Below are positions 8,567 through 17,205 of a stretch of 64,000 nt of DNA, in pieces. The notes under the pieces were generated by a model. The model was given only the letters and a program-made list of their open reading frames with translations, searched no databases and was not told the origin of the DNA. The position numbers and the translations under genes are program-made. Source of the stretch: Saccharothrix sp. ALI-22-I (GTDB taxonomy: Bacteria; Actinomycetota; Actinomycetes; Mycobacteriales; Pseudonocardiaceae); NCBI RefSeq assembly GCF_001984175.1, contig NZ_MTQP01000068.1:496001-560000 (forward strand), read 5' to 3'. Every line of letters starts with the position of its first letter. The first letter of the stretch is position 1.

Positions 8567-9543
8567 CGGAACAGCGCAAGGGTGGCCTCGGTCGCGGGCT
8601 CGCGGCCCTGATCCCGAGCGGCCCACCGCCGGGCACACAGGCGGCACCGACGCCGCTCCGGGCTGTGTCCAACGGCTCGTCGTCCACTCCTGCGCTGCCA
8701 GACGTGTCCGGGGAGGTGGCCGGCGCGGTGTACCAGGAGCTGCCGGTCACCGCGATCCGCACCAACCCGAAGCAGCCGCGTCAGGTCTTCGACGAGGAAG
8801 CGCTGCGGGAGCTGGAGCACTCGATCCGCGAGTTCGGCCTCATGCAGCCGATCGTGGTGCGTGCCAGCGGGCCGGACACCTACGAGCTCGTCATGGGCGA
8901 GCGGCGGTGGCGGGCCACCCAGCTCGCCGGCCTGAAGACGATCCCGGCGATCGTCCGGCAGACCGCCGACGACGTGATGCTGCGTGACGCGCTGCTGGAG
9001 AACATCCACCGCGTCCAGCTGAACCCGTTGGAAGAGGCGTCGGCCTACCAGCAGCTGCTGGAGGAGTTCGGCGTGACGCACGAGGAGCTGGCCGACCGCA
9101 TCGGCCGCAGTCGCCCGGTCGTCACCAACACCATCCGGCTGCTGAAGCTGCCCCTCCCCGTGCAGCGGCGGGTCGCGGCGGGCGTGCTGTCCGCCGGCCA
9201 CGCCCGTGCGCTGCTCGGGATCGACGACCCCGGCGTGCAGGAGGAGTTGGCGACCCGGATCGTCGCGGAGGGCATGTCGGTCCGCGCGACCGAGGAGGCG
9301 GTGACGCTCGCCAAGAGCGCCGAGCCCGCCAAGGCGAAGCAGGTCCGGCGCAAGCAGATGCAGGCGCCCGGTCTGCAGGAGCTGGCGGAGCGGTTGTCGG
9401 ACAACTTCGACACCCGGGTGAAGGTCGAGTTGGGTCAGCGCAAGGGCCGGATCGTGGTCGAGTTCGGGTCCGTGGACGACCTTGAGCGCATCGTTCAGCT
9501 CATTTCACCCGAAGCGGCGCAGCGAATTCGGTCCCCTGAGTAG
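8563..9543 (+). CDS. parB: Chromosome partitioning protein ParB (Spo0J)
   Basis: ParB binds parS, spreads as a CTP-dependent clamp and loads SMC. The 326-residue protein begins [13 protein letters not shown] (the ParA-interacting N terminus), has the ParB/sulfiredoxin-fold domain with the CTP-binding GERRWRA motif, a helix-turn-helix centre ([19 protein letters not shown]), and a C-terminal dimerisation domain. ATG 8563 overlaps the parA stop (ATGA). A strong bidirectional terminator follows. Confidence 0.97.
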   Translation: MTEQRKGGLGRGLAALIPSGPPPGTQAAPTPLRAVSNGSSSTPALPDVSGEVAGAVYQELPVTAIRTNPKQPRQVFDEEALRELEHSIREFGLMQPIVVRASGPDTYELVMGERRWRATQLAGLKTIPAIVRQTADDVMLRDALLENIHRVQLNPLEEASAYQQLLEEFGVTHEELADRIGRSRPVVTNTIRLLKLPLPVQRRVAAGVLSAGHARALLGIDDPGVQEELATRIVAEGMSVRATEEAVTLAKSAEPAKAKQVRRKQMQAPGLQELAERLSDNFDTRVKVELGQRKGRIVVEFGSVDDLERIVQLISPEAAQRIRSPE

Positions 9544-9629
9544 CTCGTCGGATTCACCGAAAAACCGGACAAAAGGGATTCGTTTTGCCCGCAAGGGATC
9601 ACCCACGGGCCTTATGTCACGGTGACGAT

Positions 9630-9661
9630 GACGGCCCGTGTCCAATCGGACACGGGCCGTC
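9630..9661. terminator. Bidirectional terminator between parB and ddl-like gene
   Basis: A perfect 14-bp stem (GACGGCCCGTGTCC / GGACACGGGCCGTC) with an AATC loop lies between convergent genes. Confidence 0.85.
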
Positions 9662-9679
9662 AGGTAAAAGTGAGAGCCT

Positions 9680-10624
9680 CTAACGCGCGACCGCGCGCTC
9701 CACCAGACCCGCGTAGATCTCGCCGAGCGACTGCCCCGCCGCCTCGACCGCCATCGGCAGCAGCGAGGTCTCGGTCAAACCGGGCGACACGTTCACTTCG
9801 AGGAAGTACACCGTGCCGTCCGCCGCCACGATCGCGTCGGTCCGCGACACGTCCCGCAGACCCAGCAGCCGGTGCGCCGACACCGCCAGCTCGCCGACCG
9901 TCTGGGCCGCCTTCTCGTCCAGCCGCGCCGGCGCGTGGAAGTCGGTCAACCCCGCCGTGTACCGGGCGGTGTAGTCGTAGACGCCGTTCTCCGGCACGAT
10001 CTCCACCGGCGGCAGGGCGTACGGCCCGTCCGGCCCGTCCACCACCGTCACGGCCACCTCGACGCCCTGCACGTACCGCTCGGCGAGCACCGTGTTCCCG
10101 TACGCCAGGCAGCCGACCATCGCGGTCGGCAGCTCGGCCGCGTCACGCACCACCTGGGCACCCAGCGCCGACCCACCCTGGTCCGGCTTGAGCATCAACG
10201 GCAGCCCGAGCCGTTCGACCATCGCGTCGAGCACCGGCTGCGCACCCAGCTCCCGGAACGTCGCGTGCGGCAGCACGGCCCACTCCGGCGTCGCCAGGCC
10301 CGCGCGGGCCACTTCACCCTTGGCGGTCGGCTTGTCCCACGCCCGCCGGCACGCCCGCGAGTCCGTGCCGACGAACGGCACGTCCATCAGCTCCAGGATC
10401 GTCTGCACCGACCCGTTCTCACCCTCGCCACCGTGCAGCGCCACCACGACGGCTTCCGGCCGGTGCTCCTTGAGCCGGGTGAGCAGGTTGCCGTCGGCAT
10501 CCCACTCCTCCACGACCAGGCCGGCCGAGCGGAGGGCGGCGGACAGTCGGCGACCGGATCGCAACGACACCTCCCGCTCGTGCGAAAGGCCCCCGGACAG
10601 GACTGCGACCCAGCGGTTCGACAA
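9680..10624 (-). CDS. D-alanine--D-alanine ligase family protein
   Basis: A 314-residue ATP-grasp protein with Ddl family motifs: LSGGLSHEREVSLRSG at the N terminus, ALHGGEGENG, LMLKPDQGGSALGAQVV and FLEVNVSPGLTETSLLP near the C terminus. Ddl joins two D-alanines for peptidoglycan; whether this is the housekeeping Ddl or a paralogue cannot be decided here. A TTG start at 10624 is chosen because AGGAG lies seven bases upstream and it follows the aminotransferase stop by 14 bases, so the two are probably one operon. Confidence 0.85.
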   Translation of the reverse strand: MSNRWVAVLSGGLSHEREVSLRSGRRLSAALRSAGLVVEEWDADGNLLTRLKEHRPEAVVVALHGGEGENGSVQTILELMDVPFVGTDSRACRRAWDKPTAKGEVARAGLATPEWAVLPHATFRELGAQPVLDAMVERLGLPLMLKPDQGGSALGAQVVRDAAELPTAMVGCLAYGNTVLAERYVQGVEVAVTVVDGPDGPYALPPVEIVPENGVYDYTARYTAGLTDFHAPARLDEKAAQTVGELAVSAHRLLGLRDVSRTDAIVAADGTVYFLEVNVSPGLTETSLLPMAVEAAGQSLGEIYAGLVERAVAR

Positions 10625-10638
10625 CTCTCTACTCCTGA

Positions 10639-11955
10639 TCAAGCGGTGTCGGGCGATGGGCTGTGCGGACCGGAGACCGCGCGGCCGATCGTGGGGCCGA
10701 ACGTCTCGTGCAGCTCGATCTCGTCCTTGATGACGTTCGCGAGCCGCCGCACGCCCTCGCGGATGCGTTCGGGCGTCGGGTAGCAGTACGAGAGGCGGAG
10801 CTGGCGGCTGCCGAGGCCATCGGCGTAGAAACCGGTGCCCGACGCGTACGCGACACGTTGGGTGATGGCACGCGGCAGCATCGCCTTGGTGTCGACGCCC
10901 TCCGGGACGGTCACCCACACGTAGAACCCGCCGTTCGGCTTGTTCCACGTGGAACCAAGCGGCATGTGCTGCTCCAACGACGAGATCGCCGCGTCACGCC
11001 GTTCCTGGTAGGCCTCGCGGTAGGTCTTGATCTGACCCTTCCAGTCGTGCGTGGCCAGGTAGCGCGACACGATCAGCTGGTTGAGCGTCGGCGGGCACAG
11101 CGTGGCCGACTCGGCGGCCAGCACCAGCTTCTCCCGCACCGCGTGCGGCGCGAGTACCCAGCCGACCCGCAGGCCGGCCGCGAAGGTCTTGGAGAACGAG
11201 CCGAGGTAGACCACGTTGTCCGGGTCGGTCGACCGCAGCGCCGGGTAGGTGATGCCGTCGAAGCCGAGCAGGCCGTACGGGTTGTCCTCGACCACGAGGA
11301 TGCCGTGCGTGCGGCAGATCTCCAGCACCTCGGCCCGGCGCTGGACGGCGAGCGTCACGCCGGCCGGGTTGTGGAAGTTCGGGATCGTGTAGAGGAACTT
11401 GATCCGCTGCCCGGTGCGCTCGACGGCCGCGATGGCTTCCCGCAACGCGTCCGGCATCAGGCCGTCCGCGTCCATGCCGACGTGCACGACCTGCGCCTGG
11501 TAGGCGGCGAACGACCCGAGCGCGCCCACGTACGACGGGCCCTCGGCCAGCACCACGTCACCGGGGTCGCAGAAGATGCGGGTGACCATGTCGAGGCCCA
11601 TCTGGGAGCCGACGGTCACCACCACGTCGTCCGGGTGGGCCTTGATGCCCTCCAACGCCATGACTTCGCAGATCTGCTCGCGCAACTCGGGGACGCCGTG
11701 CGCGCTGCCGTACTGGAGGGCGACCAGGCCGTCGGTGGCGATGACATCGGCCACCTCGGCGCTGAGCGAGTCCAGCGGCAGTGCTGCCAGGTGGGGCATC
11801 CCTCCCGCCAGGGACACCACCTCAGGCCTGCTCGCCACCGCGAAGAGTGCCCGGATCTCCGATGCCGTCATGCCCGCCGTGCGCGCCGCGTACCTGCGCA
11901 GATGGGGATCGAGGCTTCTGGCTCCCTGCTTGGCAGGTTGTCCGGGTTGATTCAC
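10639..11955 (-). CDS. PLP-dependent aminotransferase (LysN/2-aminoadipate transaminase type)
   Basis: A 438-residue fold-type I aminotransferase without a GntR DNA-binding domain. It has the PLP-binding lysine in SFSKTFAAGLRVGW, the conserved IPNFHNPAG and VEDNPYG segments and the C-terminal RLSYCYP. Related proteins act on 2-aminoadipate, aromatic or branched-chain amino acids; the substrate is not certain. GTG 11955 follows GGAG. The gene runs into the Ddl-like gene. Confidence 0.9.
   Translation of the reverse strand: MNQPGQPAKQGARSLDPHLRRYAARTAGMTASEIRALFAVASRPEVVSLAGGMPHLAALPLDSLSAEVADVIATDGLVALQYGSAHGVPELREQICEVMALEGIKAHPDDVVVTVGSQMGLDMVTRIFCDPGDVVLAEGPSYVGALGSFAAYQAQVVHVGMDADGLMPDALREAIAAVERTGQRIKFLYTIPNFHNPAGVTLAVQRRAEVLEICRTHGILVVEDNPYGLLGFDGITYPALRSTDPDNVVYLGSFSKTFAAGLRVGWVLAPHAVREKLVLAAESATLCPPTLNQLIVSRYLATHDWKGQIKTYREAYQERRDAAISSLEQHMPLGSTWNKPNGGFYVWVTVPEGVDTKAMLPRAITQRVAYASGTGFYADGLGSRQLRLSYCYPTPERIREGVRRLANVIKDEIELHETFGPTIGRAVSGPHSPSPDTA
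10942..10955. promoter_or_regulatory. Degenerate parS-like palindrome
   Basis: GTTCCACGTGGAAC differs from parS by one symmetrical base pair per half. It is inside the aminotransferase gene and reads GSTWN, so it may be coincidental. Confidence 0.25.
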
Positions 11956-12099
11956 GGGAAACTCCAGTAGGTGGGGCGTTACCGGCGGGTTTGTTCCCGC
12001 CCGAGTGTAACGGCCGTCCCGTTCGGGGCATCTGCCTTCCGGGCGGGGTCACATCCGCCTATCCTCGTGAGGGATGTATTCGGGGGCTTGGAGGTCCGG

Positions 12100-12732
12100 G
12101 TGTCGCGTCGTGTCGTGGGCGTCACCTTGGACAACCTGGAGCACCTCTCCAAGCACACCCGGACCTGTGTGTTCTGGGAACTCGCGCCGCACCTGAAGGA
12201 TCAGGCCGAGGAGTTCGGGGACACCGAGTTCGAGAAGGAAGCCTGGGTGTCCAGCGTCCTGCTGGAGTGGGGTTCCTGCGGCCGGATCATCTACAACGAC
12301 GGCATCCCCGCCGGTTCGGTCTTCTACGCCCCGCCCGCGGCCGTGCCCAGGTCACTGGCGTTCCCCACCTCCCCGGTCAGCCCCGACGCGGTGCTGATGA
12401 CCGGCCTGGAGGTGCTGCCGGAGTTCCGCGGCGGCGGCCTCGGTCGGGTGCTGGTGCAGACGGTGGCCAAGGACCTCACCCGTCGTGGCGTGCGGGCGAT
12501 CGAGGCGTTCGGCGATGCCAGGCCGGACGAGGACGGGCCGGGCTGCGTCACGCCGGCCGACTTCCTGTTGCAGGTCGGCTTCAAGACCTTGCGCCCCCAC
12601 CCCCGGTGGCCGCGGTTGCGGCTGGAGCTGCGCAGCGCGTCCTCGTGGAAGGAAGACGTGGAGTCGGCGCTGGAGCGGCTGCTCAACTCGGTGACCGTGT
12701 CGACTGCGGAGCCGAGCTTCCGACCCGTGTGA
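12100..12732 (+). CDS. GNAT family N-acetyltransferase
   Basis: A 210-residue protein beginning SRRVVGVTLDNLEHLSKHTRTCVFWEL, a head seen in a conserved actinobacterial acetyltransferase found near parAB. The acetyl-CoA site is visible as the segment LEVLPEFRGGGLGRVLVQ (R-x2-G-x-G/A type loop). GTG 12100 is preceded by GGAGG five bases upstream, the best start. The acceptor is unknown. It diverges from the aminotransferase gene. Confidence 0.85.
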   Translation: MSRRVVGVTLDNLEHLSKHTRTCVFWELAPHLKDQAEEFGDTEFEKEAWVSSVLLEWGSCGRIIYNDGIPAGSVFYAPPAAVPRSLAFPTSPVSPDAVLMTGLEVLPEFRGGGLGRVLVQTVAKDLTRRGVRAIEAFGDARPDEDGPGCVTPADFLLQVGFKTLRPHPRWPRLRLELRSASSWKEDVESALERLLNSVTVSTAEPSFRPV

Positions 12733-12766
12733 AATCCGCTCTGACCTGCGGGTTTGTTCGCCCGCG

Positions 12767-12796
12767 TTGACATGCAGGTAATTGCCTGCGTATCGT
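12767..12796 (+). promoter_or_regulatory. Promoter with operator in its spacer
   Basis: TTGACA (12767-12772) and TATCGT (12791-12796) are separated by 18 bases. The spacer is almost filled by an imperfect palindrome GCAGGTAATTGCCTGC (12774-12789), a plausible operator for the ArsR-type regulator encoded next. The predicted transcript would begin at or next to the GTG at 12802, giving a leaderless mRNA. Confidence 0.7.
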
Positions 12797-12801
12797 GGGG
12801 T

Positions 12802-13554
12802 GTGGACAAGGTGTTCAAAGCCCTGGCCGACGAAACCCGCCGCTACCTGCTCGACCGGCTGCACGAGGAGAACGGGCAGACGCTCGGCGAACTGTGCGCG
12901 CGGCTGGGCATGACCAGGCAGTCGGTCACCCAGCACCTGGCCGTGCTGGAGGCGGCGAACCTGGTCAGCACCGTCCGCCGGGGGCGGGAGAAGCTGCACT
13001 ACCTCAACCCCGTGCCGCTGCACGAGGTGCAGGAGCGGTGGATCGACAAGTTCGAGCGGCCGCGGTTGCGGATGCTCGGCGACGTGAAACGACGAGCGGA
13101 GGAACCCGTGACGCCGGAATTCGTCTACGTGACCTACATCGAGAGCACGGCCGAGCGGGTGTGGGAGGCCCTGACCGACGCCGACGTGACGGCCGAGTAC
13201 TGGGGCCACCGCAACATCTCGGACTGGCAGGTGGGTTCGGCCTGGTCCCACCGGCGCGCGGACGGGTCGGAGATCGACGACGTGGTGGGCGAGGTCGTCG
13301 AGGCAGACCCGCCGCGCCGCCTGGTGACCACGTGGGCCGACCCGGCCGATCCGTCGGTGACGTCCACGGTGACGTTCCGCATCGAGGCCTACGGCGAGAT
13401 CGTGCGGCTGACCGTCACGCACACCGACCTGGCCGACGACGCCGAGCGCGGGCAGGCGGCGGCCGGCTGGTCGGCGGTGCTGTCGAACCTGAAGTCGCTG
13501 CTGGAGACCGGGCACGTGCTGCCGGGCATCCCGTGGCAGATGCCGGTGGGCTAG
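12802..13554 (+). CDS. ArsR-family regulator fused to an SRPBCC/AHSA1 domain
   Basis: A 250-residue fusion. Residues about 1-95 are a winged helix of the ArsR family (FKALADETRRYLLDRL, then MTRQSVTQHLAVLEAANLV). Residues about 110-245 form an AHSA1-like SRPBCC ligand-binding domain (VYVTYIESTAERVWEALTDADVTAEYWGH). Such fusions are thought to be ligand-sensing repressors. The start is GTG 12802, five bases after the -10 box and without a Shine-Dalgarno, so translation is probably leaderless. It is convergent with the next gene with a four-base gap. Confidence 0.9.
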   Translation: MDKVFKALADETRRYLLDRLHEENGQTLGELCARLGMTRQSVTQHLAVLEAANLVSTVRRGREKLHYLNPVPLHEVQERWIDKFERPRLRMLGDVKRRAEEPVTPEFVYVTYIESTAERVWEALTDADVTAEYWGHRNISDWQVGSAWSHRRADGSEIDDVVGEVVEADPPRRLVTTWADPADPSVTSTVTFRIEAYGEIVRLTVTHTDLADDAERGQAAAGWSAVLSNLKSLLETGHVLPGIPWQMPVG

Positions 13555-13558
13555 TGCC

Positions 13559-13978
13559 TCAGAATCGGTCGATCTCGCAGTTCTCCAGCTTGCCGCCCTG
13601 GATGAGGTCCAGCGCCTGCTCGCTGACCACGAGCTGCCCCTGATCGGTGACGCCGAGATCGTCCACGCCGGCCTGGCCGGTCACTTCGAGCCAGTGGAAG
13701 GTCGGCAGCTCCTTGCCTTCCAGCAGCTCCTGCGCCTCCTCGGACACGGTCACCGTCGCGCGGCGGATGCGGAACGCGTCCAGGCCGCTGTCGACGAGCG
13801 TGTCGGCCAGGTCGTCGGTGACCAGGTAGACCGGGAACGCCTCGATCAGGTCATCACCCGACCAGTCGCCGATCTCGTAGTGCACCGCCTCGATGCGCGG
13901 CGGGTGTGCCGCGGCGTCGATGACGGTCCCTTCATCCAACGCACCGGCAACCTCTGGTTCGAGGCGGTAGAACTCCAT
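13559..13978 (-). CDS. Hypothetical protein, possibly Imm11/DUF1629-like
   Basis: A 139-residue acidic soluble protein starting MEFYRLEPEVAGALDEG. The end QLVVSEQALDLIQGGKLENCEIDRF resembles the C-terminal 'VSE-A...LENCE' region of immunity-like DUF1629/Imm11 proteins. No toxin partner lies nearby. No catalytic motif was seen. It diverges from the small gene at 14019. The family call is a guess from pattern only. Confidence 0.65.
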   Translation of the reverse strand: MEFYRLEPEVAGALDEGTVIDAAAHPPRIEAVHYEIGDWSGDDLIEAFPVYLVTDDLADTLVDSGLDAFRIRRATVTVSEEAQELLEGKELPTFHWLEVTGQAGVDDLGVTDQGQLVVSEQALDLIQGGKLENCEIDRF

Positions 13979-14018
13979 CGTGCTCCTCACGGGCAACGCC
14001 GGCCAATAAGATCGACTT

Positions 14019-14243
14019 GTGGACATGGGGGTGGAGATCCAGCGCAAGGTACTCGCGATCATCGAGGGATCGCGAGACTTCCGAGAGATTCGCACACTGC
14101 TCGACGCCTGGCAGGCCGAGGGCATCCCAGCCGACCGCCTGGTCGACGAGCTGACCGACCTCATGCTCGACCTGCGCGCCCAGAACCGTGCGGACGAGGA
14201 AGACGCGGTCGTCGACGTGCTCGACGTGCTGACGGACTGGTAG
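14019..14243 (+). CDS. Small acidic helical protein
   Basis: A 74-residue protein rich in Asp, Glu and Leu (RDFREIRTLLDAWQAEGIPADRLVDELTDLMLDLRAQNRADEEDAVVDVLDVLTDW), predicted mostly helical and cytoplasmic. Family not recognised. The GTG at 14019 lies six bases after TAAGAT (14007-14012), matching the leaderless promoter pattern seen elsewhere in this window, which supports this start. Confidence 0.6.
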   Translation: MDMGVEIQRKVLAIIEGSRDFREIRTLLDAWQAEGIPADRLVDELTDLMLDLRAQNRADEEDAVVDVLDVLTDW

Positions 14244-14420
14244 CGGTTGTTTCAGCTCCCCGGCGGGGCTGGGACGGGCCCGAAGTCGCCGTCCAACGGG
14301 CCGGCGAGCTGGTCGGCGAAACCGGGTTCGCGTGAATGGCGGCGGTGCTCCGCCATCCACGCGCCGTCTGGGCCGACAAGGGATCACCCGCGGCTCGATC
14401 TTGCCCAGTGGACAAATCGC

Positions 14421-15578
14421 CTAGCGGATCTTGCCGGTGGCCACCTCGTGCCGCATCAGGTCTTCCAACGTGAACGTGCCGGTCGGCTGGTCGTTCTGGC
14501 CCAGCAGGTACAGCCGCTTGACCGCGACCAGGATGCCCTCGGCGACAACATCCCGGAACGACGGGTTCGCCAGCCGTTGCCGGTCGCCCGCGTTGGTCAG
14601 GTAGCCGACCTCGACCCGGACCGCCGTGCAGCGGGTCATCCGGAGCATGTCCCACGTCTTCGGGTGCGTGCGGCAGTCCAGCATCCCGGTCCGGGCGATG
14701 ATCTCGCGCTGGATGAAGCCGGCCAGCGCCTCGCCGACCGTGGACGACGTGCCGTTGCCGGTCCCGAAGTGGAACGTCGCCACGCCGGAGGCCAGCGGCG
14801 ACGAGTTGCCGTCGGCGTGCAGCGACAGGATCAGGTCGGCGCCCGCCTCGTTGGCGAACCGCGCCCGCTCACCCTCGTCCGGGTTGTGGTTCGGACCGCG
14901 CGTGAGCAGGGCTTCCATACCCGTGGCGGCCATCTTGCCCTCAAGCAGCCTGGCCAGGTCCAGCATCACGTCGGCCTCGGACACGCCGTCGACCACGATA
15001 CCGCGATCGTCACCGCCGTGACCCGGGTCGATGATGATGCGCTTGCCGGACAGCCTCGGCCCGGCTCGGCGGACCCGTTCCTGCTCGCGCAGGAACACCG
15101 GCCGGCCGCCGCGCACCTTGGGCTGGAGCTGGCGCAGCGCGCGCACCGTGTCGGGACCGCACATGCCGTCCACGATCAGGCCGTAGTCGCGCTGGAAGCT
15201 CCGCAACGCCTGTTCGGTCTGCTGACCGAACTCGCCGTTGGCCCGTCCGGCGTCGTAACCCAGTTCCAGCAGGCGCTCTTGCAACGCGGACACGTCGTCA
15301 CCGGTCACCGGCTGCGCCATCAGGAAAGCCAGCGGGCGGTCGCCGAGTCGGAAGGTCGCGTCGCGCAGCGCCCGGTAGGTGGCCGGGCCGACGACACCGT
15401 CGGTGATGAGACCCCGCTGCTGCTGGAACGCGCGCACAGCGTGCTCGACCGGCAGGTCGAACACCTGGGACGGCTGCGGATCGGACAGCAGGCCGAGCTT
15501 TGTCAGCGTTGCCCTGACCTCGGCGACGTCCGGTCCGAAATCCCCGCGGCGGAGTAGCAGCATGCACCCCTCGCTCAC
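14421..15578 (-). CDS. cwlM: CwlM-like N-acetylmuramoyl-L-alanine amidase-family protein
   Basis: A 385-residue protein with two peptidoglycan-binding domains (about 8-70 and 88-150) and an Amidase_3 domain (about 178-360). The likely zinc ligands are all present: His187 in DPGHGG, Glu201 in VSEADVML, His254 in SLHAD and Glu323 in VEVGYLTN. No signal peptide is seen, so it is cytoplasmic like mycobacterial CwlM, which when phosphorylated by PknB stimulates MurA. The tail DQPTGTFTLEDL holds threonines that could be the equivalent phosphosite. Start GTG 15578 or ATG 15563; neither has an ideal Shine-Dalgarno. Confidence 0.9.
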   Translation of the reverse strand: MSEGCMLLLRRGDFGPDVAEVRATLTKLGLLSDPQPSQVFDLPVEHAVRAFQQQRGLITDGVVGPATYRALRDATFRLGDRPLAFLMAQPVTGDDVSALQERLLELGYDAGRANGEFGQQTEQALRSFQRDYGLIVDGMCGPDTVRALRQLQPKVRGGRPVFLREQERVRRAGPRLSGKRIIIDPGHGGDDRGIVVDGVSEADVMLDLARLLEGKMAATGMEALLTRGPNHNPDEGERARFANEAGADLILSLHADGNSSPLASGVATFHFGTGNGTSSTVGEALAGFIQREIIARTGMLDCRTHPKTWDMLRMTRCTAVRVEVGYLTNAGDRQRLANPSFRDVVAEGILVAVKRLYLLGQNDQPTGTFTLEDLMRHEVATGKIR

Positions 15579-15683
15579 TTAGGCGCCGACACCCGTCGAC
15601 GCTGAACTTGACGCCCTATTGTGCCTTGCTCCAGCCGATGCCACGGACGGGGCTACTGCCAGTGGTCAAATGTCCACAAACGA

Positions 15684-15721
15684 GTGACCCGTCCGTCTTC
15701 TTTGGAAGGCGGACGGGTCAC
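15684..15721. terminator. Terminator after trxA
   Basis: A 17-bp stem with one G-T pair (GTGACCCGTCCGTCTTC / GAAGGCGGACGGGTCAC) and a TTTG loop, just past the trxA stop on the minus strand and upstream of cwlM. Confidence 0.85.
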
Positions 15722-15735
15722 CCGGTCGGTTGCAC

Positions 15736-16062
15736 TCAGAGCACGTCGGACAGGTCCTTCAGCAGCGCGGACTTCGGCTTGGCGCCCACGATCTGCTTCA
15801 CCGGGCGGCCACCCTGGAACAGGATCATGGTCGGCACCGACATGATCTGGTAGTCCCGCGCGATCGACGGGTTGGCGTCGATGTCGAGCTTGGCGACGGT
15901 GATCTTGTCGGCGTGCTCGGCGGCGATCTCCTCCAGCACGGGAGCGACCATCTTGCACGGGCCGCACCAGGTCGCCCAGAAGTCGACCAGCACTGGCTTT
16001 TCGCTGGTCAGAACGTCGTCGGTGAACGTTTGGGCGGATGTGACCACGGTGGAGCCTGCCAT
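15736..16062 (-). CDS. trxA: Thioredoxin
   Basis: A 108-residue classical thioredoxin with the WCGPC active site (residues about 32-36), DFWATWCGPCK context and the cis-proline region MSVPT. It reduces protein disulfides with electrons from the adjacent reductase. ATG 16062 follows AGGGAG. It is 33 bases downstream of trxB, so both are co-transcribed. Confidence 0.98.
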   Translation of the reverse strand: MAGSTVVTSAQTFTDDVLTSEKPVLVDFWATWCGPCKMVAPVLEEIAAEHADKITVAKLDIDANPSIARDYQIMSVPTMILFQGGRPVKQIVGAKPKSALLKDLSDVL

Positions 16063-16095
16063 GTTGTGTTCTCCCTCTGCGGAAAAGAAGTGGGT

Positions 16096-17088
16096 TCAGC
16101 TGGTGGTGACGGGCTCGCTGTAGCCGCCGCCGACGTGCTCGGCGGTGACCGCGGCCTCCGTGGTCCCGTGCTCGGCCAGCCAGCGCTCCGCGTCGATCGC
16201 GGCGGCGCAGCCCGACCCGGCGGCGGTGATCGCCTGGCGGTAGGTGTGGTCGACCAGGTCGCCCGCGGCGAACACACCGTCCACGTTCGTGTGAGTGGTC
16301 CGGCCCACGACCTGGACGTAACCCTCGCCGTCCAGCTCGACCTGGCCCTTGACCAGGTCGCTGCGCGGGTCGTGGCCGATGGCGACGAAGAAGCCGGTGA
16401 ACGGGTGCTCGGTCACCTCACCGGTCCGCGTGTCGCGGGTCTTCACCCCGGACACCGAACCCTCGCCCAGCACCTCGACGACCTCGGCGTTGAGCAGCCA
16501 CTTGATCTTCTCGTTGTTCCGCGCGCGCTCCAGCATGATCTTGGAGGCGCGGAACTCCTCGCGGCGGTGGATGATCGTGACGCTGCGGGCGAACTTGGTG
16601 AGGAACGTCGCCTCCTCCATCGCCGAGTCGCCGCCGCCGATCACCGCGATGTCCTGGTCGCGGAAGAAGAAGCCGTCGCACGTGGCGCAGGCCGACACAC
16701 CGCGCCCCAGCAGCTCCTGCTCACCGGGAACGTGCAGGTAGCGCGCCGCCGCGCCCATGGCCAGCACGACCGCGCGGGCGGCGTAGCGCTGCCCGTTGGC
16801 GGTGACGTACTTGACCGGGCCGTCGAGCTCCAGCTCCTCGACGTCCTCCGCGCGCAGCTCGGCGCCGAAGCGCTTGGCCTGCTCCCGCATCTGCTCCATG
16901 AGGTCGGGGCCCATGATGCCGTCGCGGAAACCGGGGTAGTTCTCGACTTCGGTCGTGGTCATCAGCGCACCGCCGTACTGCGAGCCCTCGAACACCAGCG
17001 GTTCGAGCTGGGCGCGCGCCGCGTAGACCCCCGCGGTGTACCCGGCGGGCCCCGATCCCACGACGATCAGGTTCCGAACGTCCGACAC
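16096..17088 (-). CDS. trxB: Thioredoxin-disulfide reductase
   Basis: A 330-residue low-molecular-weight flavoprotein with an N-terminal FAD motif [16 protein letters not shown], the redox-active CATC pair ([11 protein letters not shown]) and an NADPH motif [10 protein letters not shown]. It passes electrons from NADPH to thioredoxin. The start is GTG 17088 with GGAGG upstream. Confidence 0.98.
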   Translation of the reverse strand: MSDVRNLIVVGSGPAGYTAGVYAARAQLEPLVFEGSQYGGALMTTTEVENYPGFRDGIMGPDLMEQMREQAKRFGAELRAEDVEELELDGPVKYVTANGQRYAARAVVLAMGAAARYLHVPGEQELLGRGVSACATCDGFFFRDQDIAVIGGGDSAMEEATFLTKFARSVTIIHRREEFRASKIMLERARNNEKIKWLLNAEVVEVLGEGSVSGVKTRDTRTGEVTEHPFTGFFVAIGHDPRSDLVKGQVELDGEGYVQVVGRTTHTNVDGVFAAGDLVDHTYRQAITAAGSGCAAAIDAERWLAEHGTTEAAVTAEHVGGGYSEPVTTS

Positions 17089-17205
17089 CCTCGACCTCCG
17101 TTAGTCGCTTCCGGCCAGGGATCACCCGGGCCGGCTCTTCGCACAACGGATCGTAGGGCGTGGTAATTCCGCCCCTTCGAGGTGAGCTCGGCTACTCGGG
17201 TTCGG

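Noticed and set aside
14252-14356. A 34-codon minus-strand frame (MAEHRRHSREPGF...) after cwlM
   Set aside because: No ribosome site and no recognised family; too short to support on sequence alone.
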